Positions 33,350 through 44,157 of a stretch of DNA of 64,000 bases are shown piece after piece. The translations under genes and the position numbers were made by a program. Source of the stretch: Oegoconia quadripuncta (Eukaryota; Arthropoda; Insecta; Lepidoptera; Autostichidae); contig OX438758.1 in NCBI GenBank assembly GCA_949316235.1, forward strand, positions 19,122,694-19,186,693, written 5' to 3'. Position 1 is the first letter of the stretch, and each line of letters begins with the position of its first letter. The notes under the pieces are model-generated. The model was not told the DNA's origin. It ran no database searches and saw nothing but the letters and a program-made list of their open reading frames with translations.

Positions 33350-34005
33350 AAAACAAAGTAAAAAATGCTTTATTTTGTAGGTACACAGAGTACACTTAAA
33401 ATAGTCAATTTTACATTTTTTAAGAACAAGCAAGAAACCGAAGGGTTGCTCTTTTAAAATCAGGCTTTGATTCTACATAAAGGTTTTTATATTACAAAAA
33501 GGTTTTTATTTTTCATTATTAATCGTGAAATAGCCTGGCATGCGAATAATCTGATTATGTCCAGGGATGATTATCATCTAAATAGTCTGATATTTTATAA
33601 TATGCTTTGTTAATAAGTTTCTGTGTTATAGTACCTTTAAATTTATTGAGAGGAAGATTTTGTATATCAACTGGAACCTTATTGAAAAATCGTATACATA
33701 ACCCTTTGAATGAATTACTGACGTAGCGGAGGCGACTTATGTGACCTGCAAGTTTATCTTTATTTTTTGTATTAACATCATGATTATCACTATTTTTCCT
33801 GAATGATGCTATATTTTTTTTGACATACAATCGATTTTCAAAAATGACGATAAGGTTAGAATGTTATACACTTTAAACCTACCTCTAAGTGACACTGCAG
33901 GTCTCGATTGATAAATTGCACGAACGGCTCGTTTTTGTAAAACAAAGATTGTATTTATATCCGCGGCATTTCCCCACAGCAAGATACCGTAAGACATCAA
34001 GCTGT
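33350..34005 (-). mobile_element. 5'-truncated LINE: ORF2 C-terminus and 3' UTR
   Basis: Two overlapping frames encode MMSYGILLWGNAADINTIFV and then VSNSFKGLCIRFFNKVPVDI QNLPLNKFKGTITQKLINK up to YYKISDYLDDNHPWT. This is the post-RT tail common to several LINE copies here. A frameshift separates the two parts, so it is dead. The 3' end is at about 33350 next to TTTATTTTGTAGG. Confidence 0.8.
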
Positions 34006-34029
34006 GGAAATAACTTTGGTTTTTAATCC

Positions 34030-34223
34030 CTACACCAAACAGGTCGTTGCAAAATACAAAGAATATTTAACATAAATAATACGTAAAAGTGTACAAAGCG
34101 GGTCTAATTCATAAGTTATCTTCTTTATGCTGAAAGAATATTGTCGTCAACAGGGCGGACATACAACGACCTCAACCAGTATCCTGTGTTCCCTTGGGTC
34201 CTCACCACGAGAGCGAGGAGAAG
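34030..34223 (+). pseudogene. inverted partial copy of neurobeachin exon 2 and its acceptor
   Basis: This plus-strand segment matches the minus-strand sequence of intron 1 and exon 2 (about 36391-36563). It includes the acceptor (GTCAACAG), [16 protein letters not shown] and then CGAGAGCGAGGA after a 4-bp deletion that breaks the frame. It lies in intron 3 in antisense to the gene. The homology begins at a SINE edge, since both copies abut the same AGGTCGTT boundary. By eye it is about 90% or more identical. Confidence 0.9.
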
Positions 34224-34236
34224 AGGAGGAGGAGAC

Positions 34237-34387
34237 GACCGATTGGTGTAGTGGATAGTCACCCTATCAGCGAAACCAACGGTTGCGGGTTCGAATCCCG
34301 CGAGGGGTAAATGTTTGTATGATGAATACGAACATTTGTTACCGAGTCTTGGATGTTTATATAAATATTTACGTATGTTTATCCGTT
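34237..34387 (+). mobile_element. tRNA-derived SINE, family C, left half
   Basis: GACCGATTGGTGTAGTGGAT and GGTTGCGGGTTCGAATCCCG form a tRNA-like head; the segment ends TATGTTTATCCGTTAG. The rest of the family C body continues at 34727 after the inserted family B SINE. Confidence 0.8.
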
Positions 34388-34646
34388 AGTTTAGTTTAGT
34401 TTAGTGTAGTGGTTAGAAACTCTGCTGCTATACCAAAAGGTCGCGGGTTCGAATCCCGCTAGGGGCATATGTTTGTATGATGAATACAGACATGTGTTCC
34501 CGAGTTATGGATGTTTTTCATTTATACATGTAATTATTTACAAAAAAAAATGTATTTGTGTAGTTTATCAACCATCTGGTATCCATAACACAAGCCTAGA
34601 CGCTTACTGTGGACCTAGATGGCGCTGTGTGTTTGTGCAAAGACGT

Positions 34647-34721
<75 letters not shown>

Positions 34722-34726
34722 GTATC
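34388..34726 (+). mobile_element. tRNA-derived SINE, family B, with long (TTTA)n tail
   Basis: TGTAGTGGTTAGAAACTCTG, GGTCGCGGGTTCGAATCCCG and the family B body end in a pure (TTTA)n run at about 34648-34720. The copy sits inside a family C SINE, whose halves flank it at 34237-34387 and 34727-34808. Confidence 0.83.
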
Positions 34727-34808
34727 CATAGTACAAGCTTTGCTCAGTTTGGGACTAGATGATTGGTGTAAGTGTCCGAAATATTTATTAAAAAAAAAAA
34801 AAAAACTA
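34727..34808 (+). mobile_element. tRNA-derived SINE, family C, right half
   Basis: GTATCCATAGTACAAGCTTT, GGGACTAGATGATTGGTGTA and AGTGTCCGAAATATTTATTA match the tail of the intact family C copy at 41010-41188 read in reverse. Confidence 0.75.
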
Positions 34809-35413
34809 AAATATACTAATCTAGCAGTATTTACGTCTGACTATCTTCGTGAAGACGGTCAGCTGTTATATCGGGAGTCGCATATTGGAGTTCATATAAC
34901 AGCGCGACTTCAGTGCTACACGGTAACCTTGGCTTTCGCCAGCCGCGAGAGCTCAGCCACTCGCGACCGGGAGCCAATTTACGATGCCATCTTTGCTTCT
35001 GTATTCGTTTATTTATTTTTATTTGATTTATGGGTGATTTATTTATTTAATTAAAATTAGTTTACCGTGCACGCAACCTACATGTCATGTGCATAATGCT
35101 TCCTAACCCAAAGGTTGCCTGGAAGAGATCGCTTTTAGTGATAAGGCCGCCAAATTGTACTATCCCCATTTTCTTATTTCTTTTTATGCTTCTTATTGTT
35201 GTACAATAAAGAATATTTTGTTTGTTTGTTAGTTTTTCGGTGTTAGATGTTTAAAGCATATGTCTTTTTTCTTAGCCATGTTTGATGGAAATCTGTTAAT
35301 TCGTTTTAAAAATATTTATCTTTTAACACAGTTGGTTTGATTTACTGGATGACACTTTCGTATTGTGAGACTCTCGGAGGTTTTCTCAATATTGTAACTG
35401 TTTAGATACTTAC

Positions 35414-35554
35414 GATGCGAACGAGCCAGTTGAGCACGAAGGCAGCTGTCGAGTAATGGGTCCCGTAGTGGAAGGGCGGCGTGGATTCATGCTCCCACGT
35501 GTTGTATCTCTCCTCAAAGTAAGCTCGCCGTGAAGGATTCAGGGCGCCGATTGG
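35414..35554 (-). CDS. rg: neurobeachin exon 3 (BEACH domain)
   Basis: The exon has 47 codons, from [20 protein letters not shown] to [19 protein letters not shown]. The HYxTHYST stretch is diagnostic for BEACH. The acceptor is TATATTCCAG and the donor is ATC|GTAAGT; phase 0 at both ends. It lies between true exon 2 and the inverted copy of exon 2. Confidence 0.95.
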
Positions 35555-35619
35555 CTGGAATATATAGATACTTAATAAATAAATGGTTTCAGATACACAC
35601 ATTTATCCGACTGTTCTTA

Positions 35620-35800
35620 AACGGTGAAGGAAAACATCGTGAGGAAACCTGCATGCCTGAGAAATAAAAATTCAAAGGCATGTGAAGTCGCCAACCCGCA
35701 TTGGGGCAGCGTGGTGGACTATGTCCCATACTCCCTCATATACTAGGGAAGGCCTATATCCCTGCAGTGAGATGTTTACGGGCTGAAGATGATGATGAGA
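35620..35800 (+). mobile_element. LINE 3'-end repeat (CCCCAACCCGCATTGGG type)
   Basis: GAAGGAAAACATCGTGAGGA, AACCTGCATGCCTGAGAAAT, CGCCAACCCGCATTGGGGCA and GGGCTGAAGATGATGATGAG form a common lepidopteran LINE tail. Copies also occur at about 370-465 and 46835-47015. Confidence 0.65.
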
Positions 35801-36061
35801 TAAACACAAATCACATCATACATACTCGTAACATCACGACTTTTATCTTTCTTTCTTTTTTTCAAATATTATAAATAAGCAGAACCTGCTGTGTCGTCTC
35901 TATTATGTTGTATCTGTATGTTTTTTTTCTTGTGTGCAATAAATGATAAATAAATAAATAAATATTAGAGTTTAATGCTTCTTTTTAAATCTTTTGGTGG
36001 AAAGTCCCTTACGGACAGACGGGTTGGTTCTAGTCTTGGGAGCAGTGCCGCCCGCCGCCTG

Positions 36062-36275
36062 TATATTTTTTTTTTTTTTTTTTTTTTTTTTCATATGAGA
36101 GGGCGGCAAACGAGCATGCGGGTCACCTGATCACCGCCGCCCATGGACACCCGCAACACCAAAAGGGTCACAGATGCGTTGCCGGCCTTTGAGGAAGGTG
36201 TCCACCCCAGAATAAGTAGGGCAGCCTGAGCGATGAGGGATTCTCCAGCACTAATAGTGCTGGTACCCTCCTGGG
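36062..36275 (-). mobile_element. widespread lepidopteran interspersed repeat with poly(T)
   Basis: A run of T at 36068-36091 leads into GGGCGGCAAACGAGCATGCG, GGTCACCTGATCACCGCCGC and CCATGGACACCCGCAACACC. I recognise the motif set as a very common moth repeat but do not name the family. Confidence 0.6.
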
Positions 36276-36318
36276 GTACTAACTCTTTCTATATCTTGGC
36301 GACTGGACTGAAGTTTTA

Positions 36319-36486
<168 letters not shown>

Positions 36487-36539
36487 TCATTAGACCGGCT
36501 TTGTACACTTTTAGGTATTATTTATGTTAAATATTCTTT

Positions 36540-36630
36540 GTATTTTGTAACGACCTGTTAGGTGGAGTGGTTAGAAACTCTGACAACCATACCAAAAGGT
36601 AGTGGGTTCGAATCCCGCTAGGGGCATAAC
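36540..36630 (+). mobile_element. head fragment of family B SINE beside exon 2
   Basis: AACGACCTGTTAGGTGGAGT, GGTTAGAAACTCTGACAACC and GGGTTCGAATCCCGCTAGGG mark a truncated head. Its 5' edge is shared with the inverted exon 2 copy at 34030. Confidence 0.75.
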
Positions 36631-36639
36631 TTTATGTAC

Positions 36640-37029
36640 ACTAATAGGCATAAATAATAGAGATGTCGGAGTAAAGAGGTGACAGAGTGAGTCGAGTGAT
36701 TTCGGAGTACAGAAGTATCACAGTAGAGAGGTGTCGGAGTGAGTAGAGTGGTCTCCTGAGTACAATCCCGCCTCCACACTCCTCCCACTGGACTCCCACA
36801 AGCTAGCATCGACCGTGGTACTCGACACGGCGCCTACTGAAAGTTGACGGTGCCCTACGTGACTCTACTACCACCTTGGACCCCAGAATAATTAAAGAAA
36901 TAAAAAGAAAAGGGGTTTCCAACTTTCCCTCTTGGCAAATGGAAGTGTAGTAGAGTGATGCCGGAGTACAGACGTAACAGAACAGAGGTGTGTAGAGTGT
37001 TGGAGTATAGAGGTGTCGGAGCATAGGGT
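36640..37029. repeat. cryptically repetitive segment in intron 1
   Basis: Short blocks such as AGAGGTGTCGGAGT, AGAGATGTCGGAGT and GAGTGATGCCGGAGT recur irregularly. A ~140-bp piece (GTACTCGACACGGCGCCTAC TGAAAGT) matches 16480-16625. No known family is recognised. Confidence 0.55.
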
Positions 37030-37208
37030 TATACTTTTTTTTATGCACGACGGGTTCGCACTTGTACCCCGGTCGAAGGTGGAAGCGTACTGACCCGGAA
37101 ACCCCAACACATTTGGGGGACTGGCTAACTTATTTCTGACAACCGGAACACAACAATGCTATTAACATTGCTGCATGGCGGCAGATTTAGATAAGATGGT
37201 GGTAGCTA
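37030..37208 (-). mobile_element. fragment of family A SINE
   Basis: TTTTTTTTATGCACGACGGG through GATAAGATGGTGGTAGCTA match the tail and body of family A; the tRNA-like half is missing. Confidence 0.78.
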
Positions 37209-37419
37209 ACAAAAAAAAATATATAAATCACCCCTCGAAATCTAGAGAAAAGCATACATGACAGAGAGTGGCCCATCGCCGTTAAATCGAGTCTCCACGG
37301 GAAGAGACGAGTTAGTTTAATTACTTTTACGTGCAAACTCCACATGAATCATGGTCATCGTAAAAAAGTGACACAAATTGGTTTTTGCCAGATTTTCGTT
37401 GAATATACTTATTTTATAA

Positions 37420-37770
37420 TAAGGTTCCAGTGGACATTCAAAATTTACCTTTAAATACATTCAAAACCATCATAAAACAGACATTATTTACCAAAGGCTA
37501 CTATAAAATTTCTGACTATCTGGATGATAAGCAAGCATGGACATAGACCGCTCGGCGATATTCAGTCTAATTAAACAATGTAATATAATTGTAACCCAAA
37601 CTTATTTTAAAAGAGCAACCCCTGAGTTTCTTGCTCGTTCTTCTCTGGGGAATCAGCTTTGTGAATGAGCAATAATGTCAAAAACTTTAAATATAAGATA
37701 AAAAAATGTGACGTTTTCAAGGGATAATTTTTATCCTACGAAATAAATATTTTTTTGATCTTGATAGTAG
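37420..37770 (+). mobile_element. 5'-truncated LINE 3' end
   Basis: Encodes KVPVDIQNLPLNTFKTIIKQ and KGYYKISDYLDDKQAWT with a stop, then the 3' UTR with AGAGCAACCCCTGAGTTTCT and the end ACGAAATAAATATTTTTTTG. Confidence 0.8.
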
Positions 37771-38084
37771 TTATATTATTTAAATGTTCTCTTACAAATT
37801 GTATTAGACAGTAAAAGGATTGCGTGTGCAGCTGTCAATTGTCCGACCGCCTGATTTGAGTTACACCGTGGCCATGGTGCGCGCGCGCAGCGTCCCGTGG
37901 CGACCCCGATACGATGCCGACACGATTTGCCAATACACCCTTCGCGAAACGAAACCAACGGCGGCCGTACCACCGGATTAAACTGTGACACTTTTTCTTA
38001 TTAGTTTTAGGTTAATTTTCACAACTGTAAGATAATAGCTGACCCTTATTTGGGTGACGTAATAATGAATATAAAGGCTCTTAG

Positions 38085-38215
38085 TTCAACTAAACGGTGT
38101 AATGGTTACCCTGACCTTTATATCTAGAAGTCGTACGTTCGATTCTCAGGGAAATGTGGTTGTATGATGAATACGGACATGAGAACCCGTGGTTATGGAT
38201 GTCTTTAAAATCTAA
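38085..38215 (+). mobile_element. tRNA-like SINE segment next to the MITE
   Basis: GGTGTAATGGTTACCCTGAC resembles a tRNA A box, and TACGTTCGATTCTCAGG resembles a B box. The tail GATGAATACGGACATGAGAA is shared with other SINEs here. The B box and flanks are not those of a functional tRNA gene. Confidence 0.6.
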
Positions 38216-38220
38216 TCTAA

Positions 38221-38644
38221 TATTGGGTCTTTACCTATGAAATTGTAGTTTTTTCTTAGTTAATCATATGTACCAATTCCTGCGATTTTCAAAGCTACAT
38301 CCAAATTTGTTTTTTATTTGGAAAATGGAATATTATTTCAAGGTTTCACATAAAATATTTTTTAATTTCTGGGCTAAATCACATAATAAAAAAAATTGAA
38401 CAGAGCTCTTTTCATGTGCTTCCCATAATCATTTCTTAGATTCGCTGAAACTTTTATAAAGCGGTTACTTTTAAAAATTAACGCTGCCTATACTTAACTT
38501 AATGTTATCCGATAATACACACAAAGTTTATCTAAATTTGGATTTGCCGTTCCCAAAAAAAAAAACAAAAATGTTTGTATGGAGAAAACAGTCTTAATGA
38601 AATTCTTCATATAAAACGCCAATTTCATAGCTAAGGACCTAATA
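38221..38644 (-). mobile_element. second copy of the TA-flanked MITE
   Basis: The same family as 52242-52666 in the opposite orientation, bounded by TATTGGGTCTTTACC and TAAGGACCTAATA. It is preceded directly by a SINE-like segment (38085-38215) that is repeated with it at 43600-44110 in inverse orientation. Confidence 0.8.
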
Positions 38645-38663
38645 GTATATATTATAAATTCAC

Positions 38664-38935
38664 GATGTCAAACTCAAAAATACTTTATTTACAGGGGTAC
38701 ACTTCTGCTTGTTCAAAATGCAGTTTTCCCCTGAGAAGAACAAGCAAGAATGTCGAAGGGTTGCTTTTTTAAAAACAGGTTTTTATATTACAAAAAGGTT
38801 TTTATTAATTGTGAAATAGCCTGGCATGCGAACGAGCTGGTTATGTCCAGGGATGATTATCCTCTAAATCGTCATAATATGCTTTCTTAATAAATTTCTG
38901 TTTTATAGTATCTTTAAATTTATTGAAAATGGAAC
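38664..38935 (-). mobile_element. 5'-truncated LINE 3' end
   Basis: Minus-strand 3' UTR and C-terminal codons of the same LINE family: AAAAATACTTTATTTACAGG, GGGTTGCTTTTTTAAAAACA and ATTATCCTCTAAATCGTC. Short and decayed. Confidence 0.7.
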
Positions 38936-39144
38936 TAACCCATATCTCTACCACCAAAAAACAACTACATCTACCCGTTTCAACGGCGATGGGTTCATAG
39001 CTGTCACGTCTGCATTTCTGTATATTTGAAACGGTGAAACGTGGATGTTATTTCAAGCATAAACTTTTAATATTTGGAACACCTAAACTCTATTGTTTGA
39101 TATATCTTTGCACACCCCTTTTAGGATAAAAATCGTGACGTATG

Positions 39145-39345
39145 TAATCCCAACTAATATTCTAAAAGCGAAAGTTTGTGTGTGTATGTATATATATATG
39201 TTTGTTACCTCTTCACGCCTATACCGCTGGACGGATTTGGATGGAATTTGGCTGGTAGACAGATTAGGACCTCGACTAACATATAGGTTAATTTTTTTGC
39301 TGAACCGATTTTGATGAAATCTTCCACGTGTAAAATAAGAAAATC
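39145..39345 (+). mobile_element. partial copy of the same interspersed repeat
   Basis: CCAACTAATATTCTAAAAGC, GCTGGACGGATTTGGATGGA and GGTAGACAGATTAGGACCTC match the start of the repeat at 39505. A (TA)n run lies at about 39188-39198. Confidence 0.55.
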
Positions 39346-39504
39346 GGTCGTGTCAAAGCTACTTTTAAGAGAACTTAATTCTCAATTTGAATTTATGCAC
39401 ATACTCGTATATTAATCGTAACAAATAACGATTTGTATCGGAATCGTAATCAAATCAATATAGTCACATCCATGTTATTTTGAGAATATAAACTTCATAG
39501 ATCA

Positions 39505-39755
39505 CACTATCCCAAGTAATATTGTAAATGCGAAAGTTTGTGTGTCTTTGTTACCTCTGCAAGCCTAAACGTCTGGACAGATTTAGTTGAAATTTGGATG
39601 GTAGACAGATTAGGACCATATAGGCTACTTTTGACTGGATAAGTGACTGGTTCCTGTATAGGTATTAATAGTGGGATTGCTTTTGAGTCATAGAGTGACG
39701 CATTTGATAATTGAACAAATTCTACGCGGACGAAGTCGCGGCTAACCACTAGATA
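39505..39755 (+). mobile_element. interspersed repeat ending GACGAAGTCGCGGC
   Basis: CCCAAGTAATATTGTAAATG, CGAAAGTTTGTGTGTCTTTG and the end TACGCGGACGAAGTCGCGGC are the borders of a repeat abundant in Lepidoptera. Parts recur at 39145-39345 and 40480-40600 (GGACGGATTT, GACAGATTAGGACC). Confidence 0.6.
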
Positions 39756-39879
39756 GTAATCTGTGTTTGTCACCACCTCTTCACGCCTAAACGCCTAATA
39801 AAACAACTACATCTGCATGTTTCAACGGCGATTCTGAGGAATAAATTTCAAGAAATCAATATATTAACTTTGGCATCGC

Positions 39880-40415
39880 AATATATTTACGAAAACTTAA
39901 TGTACGTAAGAAAGAATCTGTATTTGTTTAGGAAAAATTGTGAAATACACAATGTTAATACAAGATATAAAAATAAACTTGCTGTCCATAGCAGTCGCTT
40001 ACACAAAGTCACTAAGTCATTCAAGGGACAATGTATACGCTTTTAAAATAAGGTTCCGGTAGACATTCAAAATTTGCCTTTAAATAAATTTAAAACAGCC
40101 ATTAAAGGGAAAGTATGTGCCAAAGGCTATTATAAAATTTCTGACTATCTGGATGATAAGAATGCGTGGACATGAACCGCTCGCCATTATCCAGTATATT
40201 TTATTCTTATTTTCTTTGTCGAATCATAAATTTTACAATTAGGTATCTCAAATTGTATTTGTATTGACTTATTTAAAAAGAGCAACCCTGGCGTTTCTTG
40301 CTCGTTCTTCTCTGGGGAGATTGCCTAGTGAATGAGCGATAACTGTATGTCATGACGATTTCAAATGTTATTCTTATAACTTACGAAATAAAAACATTTT
40401 TGATTTTTTTTTTTG
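39880..40415 (+). mobile_element. 5'-truncated LINE 3' end
   Basis: Plus-strand fragment encoding KVPVDIQNLPLNKFKTAIKG-like sequence with stops, GYYKISDYLDDKNAWT, then a 3' UTR ending AACTTACGAAATAAAAACAT and a run of T. Confidence 0.78.
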
Positions 40416-41009
40416 ATTTTTGATGGGTTCATAGCTGTCACGTGTGCATTTCTGTATATTTCAAACTGTATATTCTGTATATTTACCGCTGGACGGATTT
40501 CGATGAAATTTGCTTGGTAGACAGATTAGGACCTGAATTAACATATAGCCAAATTTTTTTGCTGAACCGATTTTGATGAAATGTTCCAAGCGATCGAAAT
40601 CGCGGACAACAGCCATTTAGAATATTTTTCGTACGAAACATAAGTTGATTTAAAAATCACACAATTTATGTTTGTTTTTCACGCCTAGCGCAGAGTTAAC
40701 ATATGACTACGTCGAGGAAAATCAATCTGCGTGTGTGGCAGTTAGTTACACATGGATGTTATGTCGGCAATGTGGCGCGTTACGTGAGTTGTGTAACAGT
40801 TCAATGTAATCATTATAGTGAAAAAAGATTTCGTGAGTTACGTTTCATACTTCTTTTTAGCGAGTCGATGGAGAAAATATCAATTTCTCGAGGACCAGAG
40901 TGCGTAGTGTAAGTTTTGTCTCGTTTTTAACTTTACTCTCGTGTTCGCGTTTACGAAAAAAAGTCCCTATGAAAAAAATGTTTTTTTTTTTTTTTTTAAT
41001 AAATTCGGA

Positions 41010-41188
41010 CACTTACACCAATCATTTAGTCCCAAATTAAGAAAAGCTAGTACTATGGATACTAGATAACGGATAAACATACATAAATATTTCATCACAC
41101 AAACATTTACCCGTCGCGGGATTCGAACCCGCAACCGTTGGTTTCACTGACAGGGTCACTATCCACTACACCAATCGGTCGTCAAACT
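41010..41188 (-). mobile_element. tRNA-derived SINE, family C
   Basis: A minus-strand copy with the tail TTAATAAATTCGGACACTTA, B box CGGGATTCGAACCCGCAACC and the end CTACACCAATCGGTCGTC. It serves here as the uninterrupted reference for the family. Confidence 0.83.
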
Positions 41189-42171
41189 ATCCGGTAGAGG
41201 CGCTGCACATTTCTCCATACAAATCTTCACGTAAACGTGAACGCGCTAGTAAAGTTAAGTCGAAACAAAACTTACACTCTGCCCTCAGAACGTGGCGACG
41301 CGTAGAGCAATGTCTGTGACATCGTAGAGGTTCCATAGTGTAAAGTGTCGGGACACGAAAGGCAGCATAGAAGATGCCCCATAGTGTATGGTGTATCACT
41401 GCCCAAGCACCGGCTGTCGTCCGTGTAGCCCCACTTGGACATGTACTCTCGGCATCTATCGACCCCGGTACGCAATCTATTGAGCGATTTTCATACAGGC
41501 CGCAACATACGTTTGAACCGCCTCCGTGGCTCGATGTAAACAATTAAAGTATTAAAAGCCAAGTAAACCCTGGCTAAGAACCTATATCCTGGTTTAATTA
41601 ACACACACATCCTGAAATTGTCAAAACTACCTGGTTAAAACTTTTTAATTTTTCTAGTTAAGATTATTTCTTATCCTTTCCGTTAAGTGACTCATTGTGC
41701 CTTACTTATGTCATTTTCTCGCTGTCTGACTGTACGTGCGGGAAGTACATCTGGGGTACTGGTGTCCTAAAGCACAGGTTACCGCCTATTTTAGGCATCA
41801 GTCTTCACACGTACTCACCTGACTTAAGAAACACTTTTATCCTGTATATTTCTCTAAGCGTGAGTTTGTGAAGAACAAATAAAGATACATTTTATTATTA
41901 TTATTATAATCTTAAGCCTGCACCGACGTAATATTGAAATAATTGCGTTCTTTTTTTTTTAATAAAAAATAAATAAACAGTTTGATCCCTTATGTAATCT
42001 ATATGTATATATGTATGTAATATGTATGTGATATGTAAGATATTTAAGGATTCATTCTATAAATCATACGCTTTAGAAACAAGATTACTTGTAGTTATCT
42101 CGATAGAAAAAAAATCCAAAGTTATCTCCCAAAAACAAAATATACCCTTAGTACGGCGTAAATACTTAACT

Positions 42172-42496
42172 GAACCGCCTCTGTGGCTCAATGTAAACAA
42201 CATTGGGTTTACGATTCGGAGATCGTGGGTTCGATCCCCAGCGGGGTACATGTTTAAGTACTCGGTTTGGTTGGTGGTTGGGCATTTTAAATGTCCGCCT
42301 GGCTAGTTACCACCATCTTGCCTAAATCTGCCGCCAAGCAGCAATGTTAATAGCATTGTTGTGTTCCGGTTGTCAGAGATAAGATAGCCAGTCCCCCAAA
42401 TGTGTTGGGGTTTCCGGGTCAGTACGCTTCCACTTTCGACCTCATCTTCAGGTGTGATTGAGGTCAAGTACCAAACCGTAGTGCATAAAAAAAAAT
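42172..42496 (+). mobile_element. tRNA-derived SINE, family A
   Basis: A full-length-like plus-strand copy with CTGTGGCTCAATGTAAACAA, GGGTTCGATCCCCAGCGGGG and the tail GTGCATAAAAAAAAATT. It lies in intron 1. Confidence 0.85.
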
Positions 42497-42887
42497 TAAG
42501 ATGTATACTACGTATATATGTATACTACGTTTGGGCATGTACCTATAAAGAATAGAACCAACCCGTTTCTTTCCGTGGGTGTCGTAAAAGGCGACTAAGG
42601 GACTTTTCACCTATACATTTACAGTTACATTTAACCGCGATGGGCTCACCCCTTGTCATTTCAGTATAGTTCGAAATGTGAATCGTGGATGTTGTTACAA
42701 GCTCTGAACTTATTATGTTTAAGTTTGGTGTATCTCTGATCACCCCATTTGGGATAAAGGTCGTGACGTAGAATGTAAACTTTAGAGCCACGTGATCTCT
42801 ACTTAGTGTAGCCATAAATATTGTTACAATAGAAAAAACTATTCATACATTTGAATTAGGAAACTGTCATTCTCACACAAATATTCA

Positions 42888-43003
42888 TTGTATTTTTTTT
42901 TATGTACGACGGGTTCGTACTTGACCTCAATCACACCTGATGTTAAGTGAAGATGAGGTCGAAGGTGGAAGCGTACTGACCCGGAAACCCCAACACATTT
43001 GGT
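42888..43003 (-). mobile_element. fragment of family A SINE
   Basis: TTTTTTTTTATGTACGACGG through CCAACACATTTGG match the tail part of family A. Confidence 0.75.
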
Positions 43004-43368
43004 ATCTACTGGTATCACTACTGGTACATGGTACTGGTACTTGCCAAGCGTGTTTTTTTTTCTAGTTTTTGAAAGTACACTCAAAAATAGAATTAGGTAA
43101 CCACTATATACTTTGTTTTATCTGTTTTAGGAAACTTACAGCTAATTCTCACCCTACTACAAACGAGTAACTGAACAATGAGAGTTTAAAACAACGAAAT
43201 TAACTTTTAGAAATATGCTTTCAAGAAAATGGTTGTTCACCGTGATCAAACATGTCTGTTGGTGAGTACCTACCAAAAGCATTTTATTACCCTATATAGT
43301 ATACAAATAAAAACAAATAACCTACAATCGTTAAAACGATTTTCCGTGACTACCGTGATCCGTTTTAA

Positions 43369-43571
43369 TGATTAATAAATAAATAAATATCTTTGCACAT
43401 ACACACAGCGCCATCTAGGTCCACAGTAAGCAACTAGGCTTGTGTAATGGATACCACATGGTTGATAAACTACACAAATACATTTTTTTTGTAAATAAAT
43501 ACATAATGAAAAACATCCATAACTCGGGAACACATGTCTGTATTCATCACACAAACACATGCCCCTAGCGA
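43369..43571 (-). mobile_element. truncated family B SINE
   Basis: TTAATAAATAAATAAATATC, CAGCGCCATCTAGGTCCACA through ACACAAACACATGCCCCTAG; the tRNA-like head is missing and MITE sequence follows. Confidence 0.8.
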
Positions 43572-43579
43572 AGACGAAG

Positions 43580-44110
43580 AAGGAAACTAGGAATGATTAT
43601 GGGAAGCACATGAAAAGAGCTCTGTTCAAATTTTTTTATTATGTGATTTAGCCCAGAAATTAAAAAAAAATTCATGTGAAACCTTGAAATAACATTCCAT
43701 TTTCCAAATAAAAAACAAATTTGGATATAGCTTTGAAAATCGCAGGAATTGGTGTACATATGATTAACGAAGAAAAAAAACTCCAATTTCATAGGTAAAG
43801 ACCCAATATTAGATTAGATTTTAAAGACATCCATAACCACGGGTTCTCATGTCCGTATTCATCATACAAAGACATTTCCCTGTGAATGTAACGTACGACT
43901 TCTAGATATAAAGGTCAGGGTAACCATTACACCGTTTAGTTGAACTAAGAGCCTTTATATTCATTATTACGTCACCCAAATAAGGGTCAGCTATTATCTT
44001 ACAGTTGTGAAAATTAACCTAAAACTAATAAGAAAATCGCAGGAATTGGTGCATATGATTAACGAAGAAAAAAAACTCCAATTTCATAGGTAAAGACCCA
44101 ATATTATACA
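43580..44110 (+). mobile_element. composite of TA-flanked MITE pieces and a tRNA-like SINE
   Basis: The 3' half of the MITE (about 43588-43805) is followed by a SINE-like unit on the minus strand (about 43805-44035). A second MITE end piece (44036-44107) repeats GATTAACGAAGAAAAAAAC...CATAGGTAAAGACCCAATAT. The arrangement is the inverse of 37995-38300. Confidence 0.7.
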
Positions 44111-44157
44111 TCCCCCTTAAGGTATTAATAAATTCGTACTCTGAATTCAATTCCACT

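Noticed and set aside
34400..34470. Possible tRNA gene (GTGTAGTGGTTAGAAACTCTG ... GGTTCGAATCCC)
   Set aside because: The A and B boxes belong to SINEs with the usual SINE body after them; no folded acceptor stem is evident. The same holds at 34240, 38090, 41110, 42185, 54800 and 62190.
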